Virus record (IMG/VR): IMGVR_UViG_3300010885_029098
Span: 1-22,657 of that record
Strand: one strand, 5' to 3'
DNA from: a virus
Length of the DNA stretch: 22,657 bases
In this document: in pieces, positions 16,277 through 22,448 of the stretch
How positions within the stretch are numbered: the stretch's first letter is position 1
Layout: each line of letters starts with the position of its first letter
Notes under the pieces: generated by a model
Database searches by the model: none
Told to the model about the DNA's origin: nothing
Seen by the model: only the letters and a program-made list of their open reading frames with translations
Translations under genes and position numbers: made by a program

Positions 16277-17046
16277 AGTAATTTTCCGTTTCCGACAGGG
16301 CTTAGAATAGCAGTCTTTGATTGCCTTGACTCCCACTCAAATATACGCCTTAAAGATAGAAAAGTAAGGAATATGTCTTCGTCAATTCGCAACGGTTGAA
16401 ATGCCCACTTATCTGGTCGTAACCATAGCGCAGCGCCTGCATGGATTTCTGGCAAAGGGTGCTCTTGACCATCAATAAACATGACATCAGCCCTCGCGTA
16501 CGCTGCTAACTGCATCGCCACCTTTGAAGAGATACCTGACCGTGTTGTTTTGAAGTCAATCATGTAGTTCTTTTTGTTTATCTTTGCTATGGCATCAAAT
16601 GATCCAGCATAAAGATGCGATATTGAGAATATTGAATGCTCTACAAACATCCACTCAGGCTCAAACCGCTCACAAAATTCATAGAAGCCCTGGATATAAG
16701 GCTCAACCTCGGGATCAACGTCCCACCTACCGGTGGTGATGATTTCCTCAAGGGTATTGTGTACACGGTCTCCCATGTCAGCCGCTTTGTTCAGTTCGCG
16801 TGTTGCAGCAGCCTTTAGCCATTCAACCGCTTTGTGAGACTTTCCACTAGCGATGAGTTCTGAAACGTAGTCAAAATCGTCAATTGCTGCTTGTGCTGTA
16901 ACTTTGCTATTCCAAATGCGCAGATAATGGCTTGGAAGCATGTCAAGCACTGATGTAACGCTTGGAACTTTTATCTTTTTATTTAACGGGTGGATGTAGT
17001 GTCGTTTTCCGTTTATTTCTACTGTTTCAATTTTTGGTTGAGTCAT
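16273..17046 (-). CDS. PD-(D/E)XK nuclease, Cas4/RecB-like
   Basis: A 257-residue protein with the motif order of the RecB/Cas4 nuclease superfamily: MGDRVHNTLE with His96, YAGSFDAIAKI with Asp151, YMIDFKTT with Asp164 and Lys166, and QLAAYA with Gln179 and Tyr183. These are the metal-binding and catalytic residues of exonucleases in this group; no Fe-S cysteine cluster is evident, unlike true Cas4. In phages such proteins usually process DNA ends in recombination or replication, or degrade host DNA. Here it lies beside a DUF1599-type gene and ssb, supporting a DNA-metabolism role. The ATG at 17046 overlaps the previous gene by 20 bases; the stop overlaps the next start as ATGA. Confidence 0.88.
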   Translation of the reverse strand: MTQPKIETVEINGKRHYIHPLNKKIKVPSVTSVLDMLPSHYLRIWNSKVTAQAAIDDFDYVSELIASGKSHKAVEWLKAAATRELNKAADMGDRVHNTLEEIITTGRWDVDPEVEPYIQGFYEFCERFEPEWMFVEHSIFSISHLYAGSFDAIAKINKKNYMIDFKTTRSGISSKVAMQLAAYARADVMFIDGQEHPLPEIHAGAALWLRPDKWAFQPLRIDEDIFLTFLSLRRIFEWESRQSKTAILSPVGNGKLL

Positions 17047-17257
17047 TTAATGTTAATTCTTTTCTTTTAAGTAGTTGGATCTGATCTTCGTCTTCAGTAT
17101 ATAGGAACTCTGTTGAGTTTAACTTAACATAGCAAAGTTTCCCCATGCCCATCATTATGTATTCTGGTGAAGGGTAAACAAGTTCAACCTTCTTTTTATC
17201 ACATGGTCCTTTTAGGAGTGTTACTTCTGTGTGAGCAATTGATGTTTTCTTAGCCAC
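17027..17257 (-). CDS. hypothetical protein (76 aa)
   Basis: A GTG start at 17257 overlaps the stop of the membrane protein by 8 nt (GTGGCTAA). The product has 76 residues: a basic N-terminus (KKTSIAHTEVTLLKGPCDKK), a beta-rich centre (YVKLNSTEFLYTEDEDQIQL) and a polar tail. It has two cysteines but no recognisable metal site, no signal and no membrane segment. It overlaps the Cas4-like nuclease start by 20 bases, so it is probably expressed with that gene. No family recognised. Confidence 0.68.
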   Translation of the reverse strand: MAKKTSIAHTEVTLLKGPCDKKKVELVYPSPEYIMMGMGKLCYVKLNSTEFLYTEDEDQIQLLKRKELTLNDSTKN

Positions 17258-17474
17258 GCATTACCATAGTTATTATTGACACTACTGATGATATCAAAGC
17301 GGCTGGAACCATATAGGTCCAGCGCTCTACTGTTCGCAAACGGTACTCAATGTCTTCATTTTTCTTCTGCTGGGTTGCGACCATCTCTGTCAATTTATTG
17401 TCAATTGACTCAAGGCGCTCCTCAAGAACCGCTAAAAGAACTCTCCATTCGGCAGGGATATCAGAATCAGCCAT
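17250..17474 (-). CDS. XhlA-like small membrane protein (putative holin or lysis accessory)
   Basis: With the ATG at 17474 (AGGGG about eleven bases upstream) the product has 74 residues. Residues 10-50 form an amphipathic coiled coil (LLAVLEERLESIDNKLTEMV, then RLRTVERW), followed by one transmembrane helix at about 53-72 (MVPAALISSVVSIITMVM) and a very short tail. This layout, a cytoplasmic coiled coil with a C-terminal membrane anchor, is that of the XhlA/haemolysin family, which cooperates with holin and endolysin in Gram-positive phages. A lysis role fits the nearby lysozyme. A longer TTG start at 17552 lacks a ribosome-binding site. The stop overlaps the next GTG start by 8 nt. Confidence 0.72.
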   Translation of the reverse strand: MADSDIPAEWRVLLAVLEERLESIDNKLTEMVATQQKKNEDIEYRLRTVERWTYMVPAALISSVVSIITMVMRG

Positions 17475-17523
17475 AAGATTTTTTACCCCTTTTGAAGGAT
17501 GGAAAGATTTTTCGTAAGAAGAA

Positions 17524-17850
17524 CTATCTGCCAATTTTGAGCAGGTCCTCAAATGCTACATATACATTTTCGGCAAGGCGTTGTATGCTTTTCAGAATTT
17601 CCAAATCAAGCGTGACCATACCCAGTTCTTCATCAATTGGGATTGAACTGATTTCTGCTTTTAATTTATTAATCCGCTCAAAGACATCTGTTGCTCCATC
17701 ATTGATCTGCATTGCAATTTTTTCTGAGTTCATACTCGTAGCAGATATAAATTTGTTGGGGACGCTCACAGAACTATCCATATTACTAATCATCCCTGAT
17801 GGGATAGTAAATGGCGTATTATTCATGTCCATATTATTAATTCTTTTCAT
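17524..17850 (-). CDS. hypothetical protein (108 aa)
   Basis: I chose the ATG at 17850, which has a clear AGGAG five bases upstream and lies eight bases after the oxygenase stop. A start at 17901 would add 17 residues inside the upstream gene. The N-terminal half is polar and rich in Met, Asn and Ser (MKRINNMDMNNTPF) and probably disordered. The C-terminal half is helical and acidic (DGATDVFERINKLKAEISSI; LDLEILKSIQRLAENVYVAF), suggesting a coiled-coil protein interaction. No catalytic motif, signal or membrane segment is seen. The position between oxygenase and putative holin gives no firm clue. Confidence 0.65.
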   Translation of the reverse strand: MKRINNMDMNNTPFTIPSGMISNMDSSVSVPNKFISATSMNSEKIAMQINDGATDVFERINKLKAEISSIPIDEELGMVTLDLEILKSIQRLAENVYVAFEDLLKIGR

Positions 17851-17858
17851 ATTTTCTC

Positions 17859-18455
17859 CTAGTGAAATGCTTCGCCTTCTGCCCATGCTATCAAACACCA
17901 TCTTTCGCCTTCTGTTATTGGCGTAACTTCGTTAAGTGTCCATGCTGGCCAGATAGTTGCCATACCAACCTCAGTGGGTATTAAAGCATCTTCAGGACCA
18001 GCATATAAAACAACTTCACCGCCGAGATAGTCTTCAGGAAGTGATAACTGAACAGTCATGGATAGTTTTCTTTTATTCTTGTCTATAGACCAATCTGTGT
18101 GACGTAGGTGATAATCACCATTCACATATCTGATTATGTGTACCGATGGAACGCTTGATATTGATAGTTTCCATAAATTTAATGATTTAAATATATTCTT
18201 AATTATTTCGTATAATCCAGGATAGCGGTCTTCCGACATAAAAAACTGGGTGCATGACCTAATTTCTTTATTTTTATCTGCGCCATCTAGCCAGAATACT
18301 TTTCCTGATTCCGGGTCTTGATTAAGGGCAAAACCAATAAGCGTCTCGCACTCTTGTGGACTAAAGAGTTGAACTATTTCTGCTATGCCATTTAGATCGG
18401 CACTCTTTGCATTTCCATTATCACGCTTGGATTTATTTCCATTTTTGTAAACCAT
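17859..18455 (-). CDS. 2OG-Fe(II) oxygenase-like protein with altered metal site
   Basis: A 198-residue double-stranded beta-helix protein of the prolyl-4-hydroxylase/PKHD type, a family that hydroxylates proteins or nucleic acids with 2-oxoglutarate and O2. Visible motifs: IIRYVNGDYHLRHTDW (105-122), giving the H119-x-D121 metal pair and a conserved Tyr110, then the beta-strand block LGGEVVLYAGP, and the C-terminal block TLNEVTPITEGERW (173-186) with Arg185 for 2-oxoglutarate. In most relatives the residue at 175 is His, the third iron ligand; here the codon is AAC, Asn. The enzyme may be inactive, altered or non-iron. The ATG at 18455 is the only usable start and has only a distant GAGG. 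The target is unknown. Confidence 0.83.
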   Translation of the reverse strand: MVYKNGNKSKRDNGNAKSADLNGIAEIVQLFSPQECETLIGFALNQDPESGKVFWLDGADKNKEIRSCTQFFMSEDRYPGLYEIIKNIFKSLNLWKLSISSVPSVHIIRYVNGDYHLRHTDWSIDKNKRKLSMTVQLSLPEDYLGGEVVLYAGPEDALIPTEVGMATIWPAWTLNEVTPITEGERWCLIAWAEGEAFH

Positions 18456-18763
18456 AACGCTGGCAGGTCCTCTTCCATTAGAAGTTGAAGGTCATTGTTT
18501 GTAATCATGTCTATTGCAATTTTTGCTAGATAGAAATGATCGTATTCTTCCATAAGCGGGACAGACTTTACTTCTGAACCTTCCATATATGTAAATTTGC
18601 TTTCAGGTAAATTTATTCTACATATATCAATGCCGTGCTTAATGGCATCACTTCTTTCTATAAAGAGAACATTACCACCAGGGTTCCTGAAACCATCACG
18701 CAAAACAAAGTCAACATCCCAAGCCTCAACTGGCCTGAATACGAATGGGCCTTCATGCTTCAT
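18392..18763 (-). CDS. hypothetical protein (123 aa)
   Basis: An ATG start at 18763 lies just after the lysozyme stop (18766). The product has 123 residues, mixed alpha/beta, acidic overall, with no signal peptide, membrane segment or recognisable catalytic motif. Notable segments are FVFRPVEAWDVDFVLRDGFR near the N-terminus and EEYDHFYLAKIAIDMI in the middle. Its 3' end overlaps the start of the oxygenase-like gene by 64 bases, so the pair is probably co-translated and may act together. I do not recognise the family. Confidence 0.7.
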   Translation of the reverse strand: MKHEGPFVFRPVEAWDVDFVLRDGFRNPGGNVLFIERSDAIKHGIDICRINLPESKFTYMEGSEVKSVPLMEEYDHFYLAKIAIDMITNNDLQLLMEEDLPALWFTKMEINPSVIMEMQRVPI

Positions 18764-18765
18764 AA

Positions 18766-19257
18766 TTACCTCTTAGCGACTTTGAATCCCCAATGGTGAA
18801 GTCCACCATCTTCGTAGAGAACTTTTGCCATTTTCAAGTTGCAGTCTACCGAGAGCAACCTGTCAAGACCACCACCGCAAGTATTTTTTGTGAGCGTTCT
18901 CCAGCCTGAGTTTATTTGGAGTAAGCCTGAGTCAAATGTTCCATTTGAATTCAGTGTCCAAACAATCTTTCCATTCCGCCATTTAGCGTTTACAGCACCA
19001 ACTCTGCAACGTGACTCACGGTAAGCAATGTAAGTAAACCACTTAACAGGCAAACCATAGTCTGACATTTTCCGCTCAAACTTCTTGCAGCGATGCCCAT
19101 TTTCAACTTCTTGAAGAAGCCAGTTTGGTGGCTTTGGCACGGTATTTGTTGATGATTTTGCATCAACTGGCTTTGCGCTAATTCCGCAAACCACTAAGAG
19201 GGCTACAAGCACTCCGATAACTTTTTTCCTATAGGTAGTTAAAATATCAATATCCAT
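18766..19257 (-). CDS. exported lysozyme-like lytic transglycosylase (putative endolysin)
   Basis: A 163-residue protein with a basic start, a hydrophobic segment at about 13-28 (VIGVLVALLVVCGISA) and a likely signal-peptidase site after VDA (33). The mature part carries the lysozyme/SLT pattern: YIAYRESRC with candidate catalytic Glu81, then FDSGLLQINSGW at 108-119, and a C-terminal Cys-containing helix ending GGLHHWGF. Four cysteines remain after cleavage and could form disulphides, fitting an extracytoplasmic protein. It probably cuts peptidoglycan, as an endolysin that can use host Sec export or as an entry enzyme. The XhlA-like membrane protein about 1.3 kb downstream would be the natural lysis partner. 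A lipobox is not convincing, since Val precedes Cys24. Confidence 0.83.
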   Translation of the reverse strand: MDIDILTTYRKKVIGVLVALLVVCGISAKPVDAKSSTNTVPKPPNWLLQEVENGHRCKKFERKMSDYGLPVKWFTYIAYRESRCRVGAVNAKWRNGKIVWTLNSNGTFDSGLLQINSGWRTLTKNTCGGGLDRLLSVDCNLKMAKVLYEDGGLHHWGFKVAKR

Positions 19258-19259
19258 TA

Positions 19260-19703
19260 TTACTCCTTTCCCTGATTAGGCGGAAGCGACTTAGTGAGTC
19301 CAAGTTGCTCTGCTTCAGCAGGGTGGTCGTGTTTCCAAGTGTGATGTGCTCTACAGAGCACCTGACAGTTAGCACTGTCTAGCCAGTCACCTCCTCTCCC
19401 GCGAGGAATGATCTCATCCACATCCAGTGGACCATGACACTGTACAGATTGTACCAACAATTTTGCCTGACATTGCAACATGTCACGTGTAAGAACTATA
19501 CGACGCACTTCAGTACGTTCGGAATTTAATTTTTTTCTTTTATCACTAACTTGATTGATTTTTGTTTTTTTCATTGAAATAGAAGGCTTTTCTGGACATC
19601 TGGTATATCTCAGAACACCATCTGCATAAGTTCTTAATGAACCGTATATGGGGCATAAGTCACTTGAACAATTTTCTTTATTTCCTTCGCAATAGCCCTT
19701 CAT
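19260..19703 (-). CDS. HNH endonuclease-like protein
   Basis: A 147-residue protein whose C-terminal half matches the HNH nuclease fold: LDVDEIIPRGRGGDW, then SANCQVLCRAHHTW, with a zinc-binding set C78, C89, C117 and a His of the CRAHH block. HNH proteins beside terminases often help cos cleavage and packaging. The first motif here reads D96-E97, where active members normally carry a His at one of these two positions, while Asn112 and the C-terminal His pair are kept; activity is therefore uncertain. The N-terminus has a second Cys set (C5, C12, C17, C36) that might bind another metal. The ATG overlaps the terL stop by one base. Confidence 0.85.
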   Translation of the reverse strand: MKGYCEGNKENCSSDLCPIYGSLRTYADGVLRYTRCPEKPSISMKKTKINQVSDKRKKLNSERTEVRRIVLTRDMLQCQAKLLVQSVQCHGPLDVDEIIPRGRGGDWLDSANCQVLCRAHHTWKHDHPAEAEQLGLTKSLPPNQGKE

Positions 19704-21034
19704 TATAAAATAATTCTAACTTTTGTTTTTATTTTGTCCGTTCCTGCAAGTGCTTGTATCGCTCCAGATACTGCATCTATCTGGTCGTCATGATTGCCGT
19801 AAGGAAAAACTTCGCACTCATCAATGAATACTGAGTTCCATCCTGCACGCATCAACATAACATTTCCTGCTTCTGATGCAGATGAAAAAACAGATGCACG
19901 TTCACGCTTTGATCCAACTGATCTTTGTCCACGAAAATTCATTCCGACTAAAACTTGACGAGCGTAATGATCAATTACGTTTACACCTGAAGAACCTGGT
20001 TCTTGTTCCATCACAATTGATGTTCCAATTCCATCAAGTTCTGCAGTGTTTTTGATCAGTGTTTCAACTTCATAAGGAGTACCACGCATTCTCCTGATAT
20101 CCATAATGAAGTAACGACCATCTTTCATTCCCACCAATGCACCAACAGTCCAGTCAGGATCGTTTGTTCTTGTTTTAGCAGTTGCTGCTAAGTCCCAATA
20201 CCTAACCATCTTTAAATCGCTAGGCAAGTTGCCAGTAATTGAAAACCACTCTTGTTTGAAGAGTCCACCTTCTTCACGAATGTCCCAGTTGCCATCAAGA
20301 AGACGAGCACGCTCAACAGAATCAAGTTCATTCAATCCTTTGATGTACGCTTCTGCGTCAAGTGATGGGTTGTCGGTAATTCTAGAAGGCATGAATTTTC
20401 TTTCAGGGCCTTTGTTAAGAATGAATCGTTCGTACACCCAGTTGTTTCCTGGACCTCCAGGGTTTGTCGCTCCACGTGTTCTTAGAGGAATATCCGCTGC
20501 AGTCATTCCACAATTTGGACACGCAGCCAGAGAATCGTTCTGTGATGGTTTACGTACACGAGAGAATCCAACATAACGATAAACACGGTCTGTCTTCCAC
20601 TGTGTTAATTCGTCTACACCAACGAAGTGATAAGCAAACGACTGAAACTTGTATCTGTCATCATCACGTTCGCAGTGGTCAAATGAAAGAGTTGCGCCGG
20701 ATGGAAATGTCCATCGCTTGTTAGTGATTGAGTAACGTGCACCGGAACCAGCAAGCCAAGAGTTGCAACGGTCAATAAAACCGTCAGGTCCTGCTAATTG
20801 TGGATAGGTTTGACGCAAGAGAAGCGCTGAGTATCCAGGAACGCATACATACTGAAGTGCTGACAACAATAGTGTGTCGGATTTTCCTCCACCTGCTGCA
20901 CCACCGAATAATGCTTCTCTAGTCGTGTTCCAAGTCAGGAACGCTGTCTGTCTCGGGTGCGGAGTGTGGGGAAGGTTCAGTGCGCAAGGCGACTTCCAAT
21001 CCATCAACGATTCCAACTGACTCTTCGCTGTCAT
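19703..21034 (-). CDS. terL: terminase large subunit (ATPase and nuclease)
   Basis: DNA-packaging motor: it cuts concatemeric DNA and translocates it into the prohead through the portal. The 443-residue product has all hallmarks. The N-terminal ATPase shows Walker A at about 44-52 (GGAAGGGKS) and Walker B at 137-142 (FVGVDE), with a coupling-type motif GATNPGGPGN near 188-197. The C-terminal RNase H-like nuclease shows its acidic set: D281 (YWDLAAT), E343 (VMEQEPGSSG) and D417/D420 (HDDQIDA). A CPNC pair near 172-175 lies between the two domains. The ATG at 21034 is supported by AGAGG six bases upstream, despite the long overlap with terS. Its stop shares one base with the next start (TAATG). 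Confidence 0.96.
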   Translation of the reverse strand: MTAKSQLESLMDWKSPCALNLPHTPHPRQTAFLTWNTTREALFGGAAGGGKSDTLLLSALQYVCVPGYSALLLRQTYPQLAGPDGFIDRCNSWLAGSGARYSITNKRWTFPSGATLSFDHCERDDDRYKFQSFAYHFVGVDELTQWKTDRVYRYVGFSRVRKPSQNDSLAACPNCGMTAADIPLRTRGATNPGGPGNNWVYERFILNKGPERKFMPSRITDNPSLDAEAYIKGLNELDSVERARLLDGNWDIREEGGLFKQEWFSITGNLPSDLKMVRYWDLAATAKTRTNDPDWTVGALVGMKDGRYFIMDIRRMRGTPYEVETLIKNTAELDGIGTSIVMEQEPGSSGVNVIDHYARQVLVGMNFRGQRSVGSKRERASVFSSASEAGNVMLMRAGWNSVFIDECEVFPYGNHDDQIDAVSGAIQALAGTDKIKTKVRIIL

Positions 21035-21602
21035 AAACTACCTCTGCTTCTATTGTGCCATCCCATACATCAAGGACATTCTTGGGCAAGTCACCTGTTT
21101 CAACAAGTGCTTCCAGTACTGCACGTTTCTTTGCTTCGTCTTCTTGTGTCACGTGATGGATTGCTTGTATCGGTCCACCATTGACTCCAGACACCTCTAC
21201 ACGCATTGTATTTGAGTCGCCCCATTCATCAGGGAACCTTTTAGCAAGAAATGCTTGTGCGGCTTTCCAGTCGCCTTGTCGGGCTTCTTTAAACCATGCG
21301 AGAACAAGACCGGCTTGGCTTTCTGCTTCCGCCTTCATTAAGTTTTGTGCAAACTCTGCGTATGGTTTTTCAATCTCTGTTGGTTCTTCACCTTTTTCAA
21401 TACGTGCAATTTCTGTAGCACCTCTATTGATCCAGCCATTCACAGTCTTCCTACTCAGACCAACTGCTTCTCCAGCCTTGCTGGGGCGCATTCCTGCCCT
21501 TACAAGATCAACTACAGACGGGCCAAGTATCTCACATGGAGAAATTAACTCTCCATCAACACTTCTGCGACCTTTTCTTCCTGCATCGGGAACACTAACC
21601 AC
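20919..21602 (-). CDS. terS: terminase small subunit
   Basis: Predicted small terminase, which recognises the phage packaging site and loads the large subunit. With the GTG start at 21602 (GGAAG five bases upstream, 8-nt overlap with the previous stop) it has 227 residues. A helix-turn-helix lies near residues 25-60 (VRAGMRPSKAGEAVGLSRKT, then VNGWINRG), the usual N-terminal DNA-binding domain of this family. A central helical region follows (YAEFAQNLMKAEAESQAGLV; WKAAQAFLAKRFPDEWG), which resembles the oligomerisation part of terminase small subunits. The C-terminus is acidic and probably disordered. It overlaps the large terminase start by 116 bases, more than any other pair here. The neighbouring terL makes the call strong. 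Confidence 0.85.
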   Translation of the reverse strand: MVSVPDAGRKGRRSVDGELISPCEILGPSVVDLVRAGMRPSKAGEAVGLSRKTVNGWINRGATEIARIEKGEEPTEIEKPYAEFAQNLMKAEAESQAGLVLAWFKEARQGDWKAAQAFLAKRFPDEWGDSNTMRVEVSGVNGGPIQAIHHVTQEDEAKKRAVLEALVETGDLPKNVLDVWDGTIEAEVVYDSEESVGIVDGLEVALRTEPSPHSAPETDSVPDLEHD

Positions 21603-21840
21603 GTGTACTTCCAATCGCCTGAATGTACATAGAGTCACGCTTGCGAGGAACGTGTGTCTTTACTTTCTTCTTGTGACGTTTTGCCGCCGTGTAAATACAT
21701 GAACGCATTGAGTTGATATCAACATCAAAGTCGGTTCCTTGTTTTATATGCCATACCCCACCGTTAAACCATTCTTTCCACGGGTACTTTTCTTCCCCAC
21801 GACCATCAGGGAATTTGAGGCTGTCAATAATCTCACTCAT
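21595..21840 (-). CDS. conserved phage hypothetical protein (81 aa)
   Basis: The ATG at 21840 is preceded by GGGAG eight bases upstream and overlaps the upstream stop by 8 nt (ATGAGTGA), so I prefer it to the ATGs at 21855 and 21891. The product has 81 residues. After a short helical N-terminus comes PWKEWFNGGVWHIKQGTDFD, then a basic helix ending in AAKRHKKKVKTHVPRKRD. This W-rich plus basic pattern is familiar from short uncharacterised proteins of actinobacterial phages, but I cannot name a function. The basic tail suggests nucleic-acid contact. Its stop overlaps the small terminase start by 8 nt, so it belongs to the packaging operon. Confidence 0.7.
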   Translation of the reverse strand: MSEIIDSLKFPDGRGEEKYPWKEWFNGGVWHIKQGTDFDVDINSMRSCIYTAAKRHKKKVKTHVPRKRDSMYIQAIGSTRG

Positions 21841-22177
21841 TGTCAAATCTCCCATTGAGGGGTTTTCCTGGATTTTCTTTGATCCACTCACTTATTGCCT
21901 CTTCCAATTTTTCTGGATGTTCTTTAATACTTTCAATCAACATACTTACCCATGCACGTGTGTATCCAGATGCCTGAGCGATTTGTTCTTGTGATCCACC
22001 ACCAGTACGCCAAGTATGGAAGATGTCCATCTTTAAGCGATGCTGTGCAATCTCTGCTTGTTTACGTAATACGTCTAATGCTTGACGACGGCGAGCGAGT
22101 CGCTCAATGTCTTCTTTCAGCATCTCCACTTTTCGTGGATACTCTGCAGGAGGGAAGTGTCTTACACGATCAGCCAC
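21833..22177 (-). CDS. helix-turn-helix protein upstream of terminase
   Basis: I chose the GTG at 22177 (114 aa) because GAGG sits six bases upstream and the start overlaps the previous stop by exactly 8 nt. A GTG/ATG-type start at 22204 would add nine residues but lacks a ribosome-binding site. The N-terminal half is a long basic helical region (VEMLKEDIERLARRRQALDV), coiled-coil-like. The middle, SQEQIAQASGYTRAWVSMLI, is a good helix-turn-helix with the A-xxx-G turn pattern. The C-terminus is acidic and then polar. Position just before terS suggests a role in packaging-site recognition or local regulation, but this is inference from DNA-binding character and location. Confidence 0.75.
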   Translation of the reverse strand: MADRVRHFPPAEYPRKVEMLKEDIERLARRRQALDVLRKQAEIAQHRLKMDIFHTWRTGGGSQEQIAQASGYTRAWVSMLIESIKEHPEKLEEAISEWIKENPGKPLNGRFDNE

Positions 22178-22364
22178 TTTGAACCTCAAACGTCTCCATC
22201 TCACGTAGGAGAATATTGATAATTTGAACTATGGCTTGATTCTTATTCGTTGGGGTAATGGATACATTCGTCCACCCCATTTCCTGCTCACGTTCCAATT
22301 GTTCTAACAACAACCTTTTTGACTCAACAAGATCAGAAGTAAAAATTTTTTTGAATTCGTTCAT
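22170..22364 (-). CDS. small hypothetical protein (64 aa)
   Basis: ATG start at 22364 with an AGGA-type ribosome-binding site about ten bases upstream. The product is a 64-residue, charged, mostly helical protein: an N-terminal amphipathic helix (KRLLLEQLEREQEMGW), a short polar middle, and a second helix (AIVQIINILLREME). It has no signal peptide, membrane segment or cysteine motif. Its stop overlaps the GTG start of the next gene by 8 nt (GTGGCTGA), so the two are probably translationally coupled. The 84 bases upstream of it hold no recognisable promoter. Function unknown. Confidence 0.7.
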   Translation of the reverse strand: MNEFKKIFTSDLVESKRLLLEQLEREQEMGWTNVSITPTNKNQAIVQIINILLREMETFEVQSG

Positions 22365-22448
22365 CGTCTATATTTCCTATTCGCTGTAATTTATCTTATT
22401 TTCTGAAATTTGATTTGGAAATACACATTCCATTCGGTTTGAAAATTC

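Noticed and set aside
16273-17046. Cas4 as part of a CRISPR adaptation module
   Set aside because: No repeats, cas1 or cas2 in the window and no Fe-S cysteine set in the protein; a phage recombination-type nuclease fits better.
19122-19257. Lipoprotein signal in the lysozyme-like protein
   Set aside because: Cys24 is preceded by Val-Val rather than a small residue, so the lipobox is poor; a normal signal-peptidase site after VDA fits better.
19260-19703. HNH gene as a homing endonuclease or intron insertion
   Set aside because: The gene is joined to terL by a one-base overlap, terL is intact and no intron-like sequence or split gene is seen.
21181-21702. Plus-strand 173-codon frame opposite the small terminase
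   Set aside because: Antisense shadow of terS and its upstream gene; the terS frame has a helix-turn-helix and good start signals.
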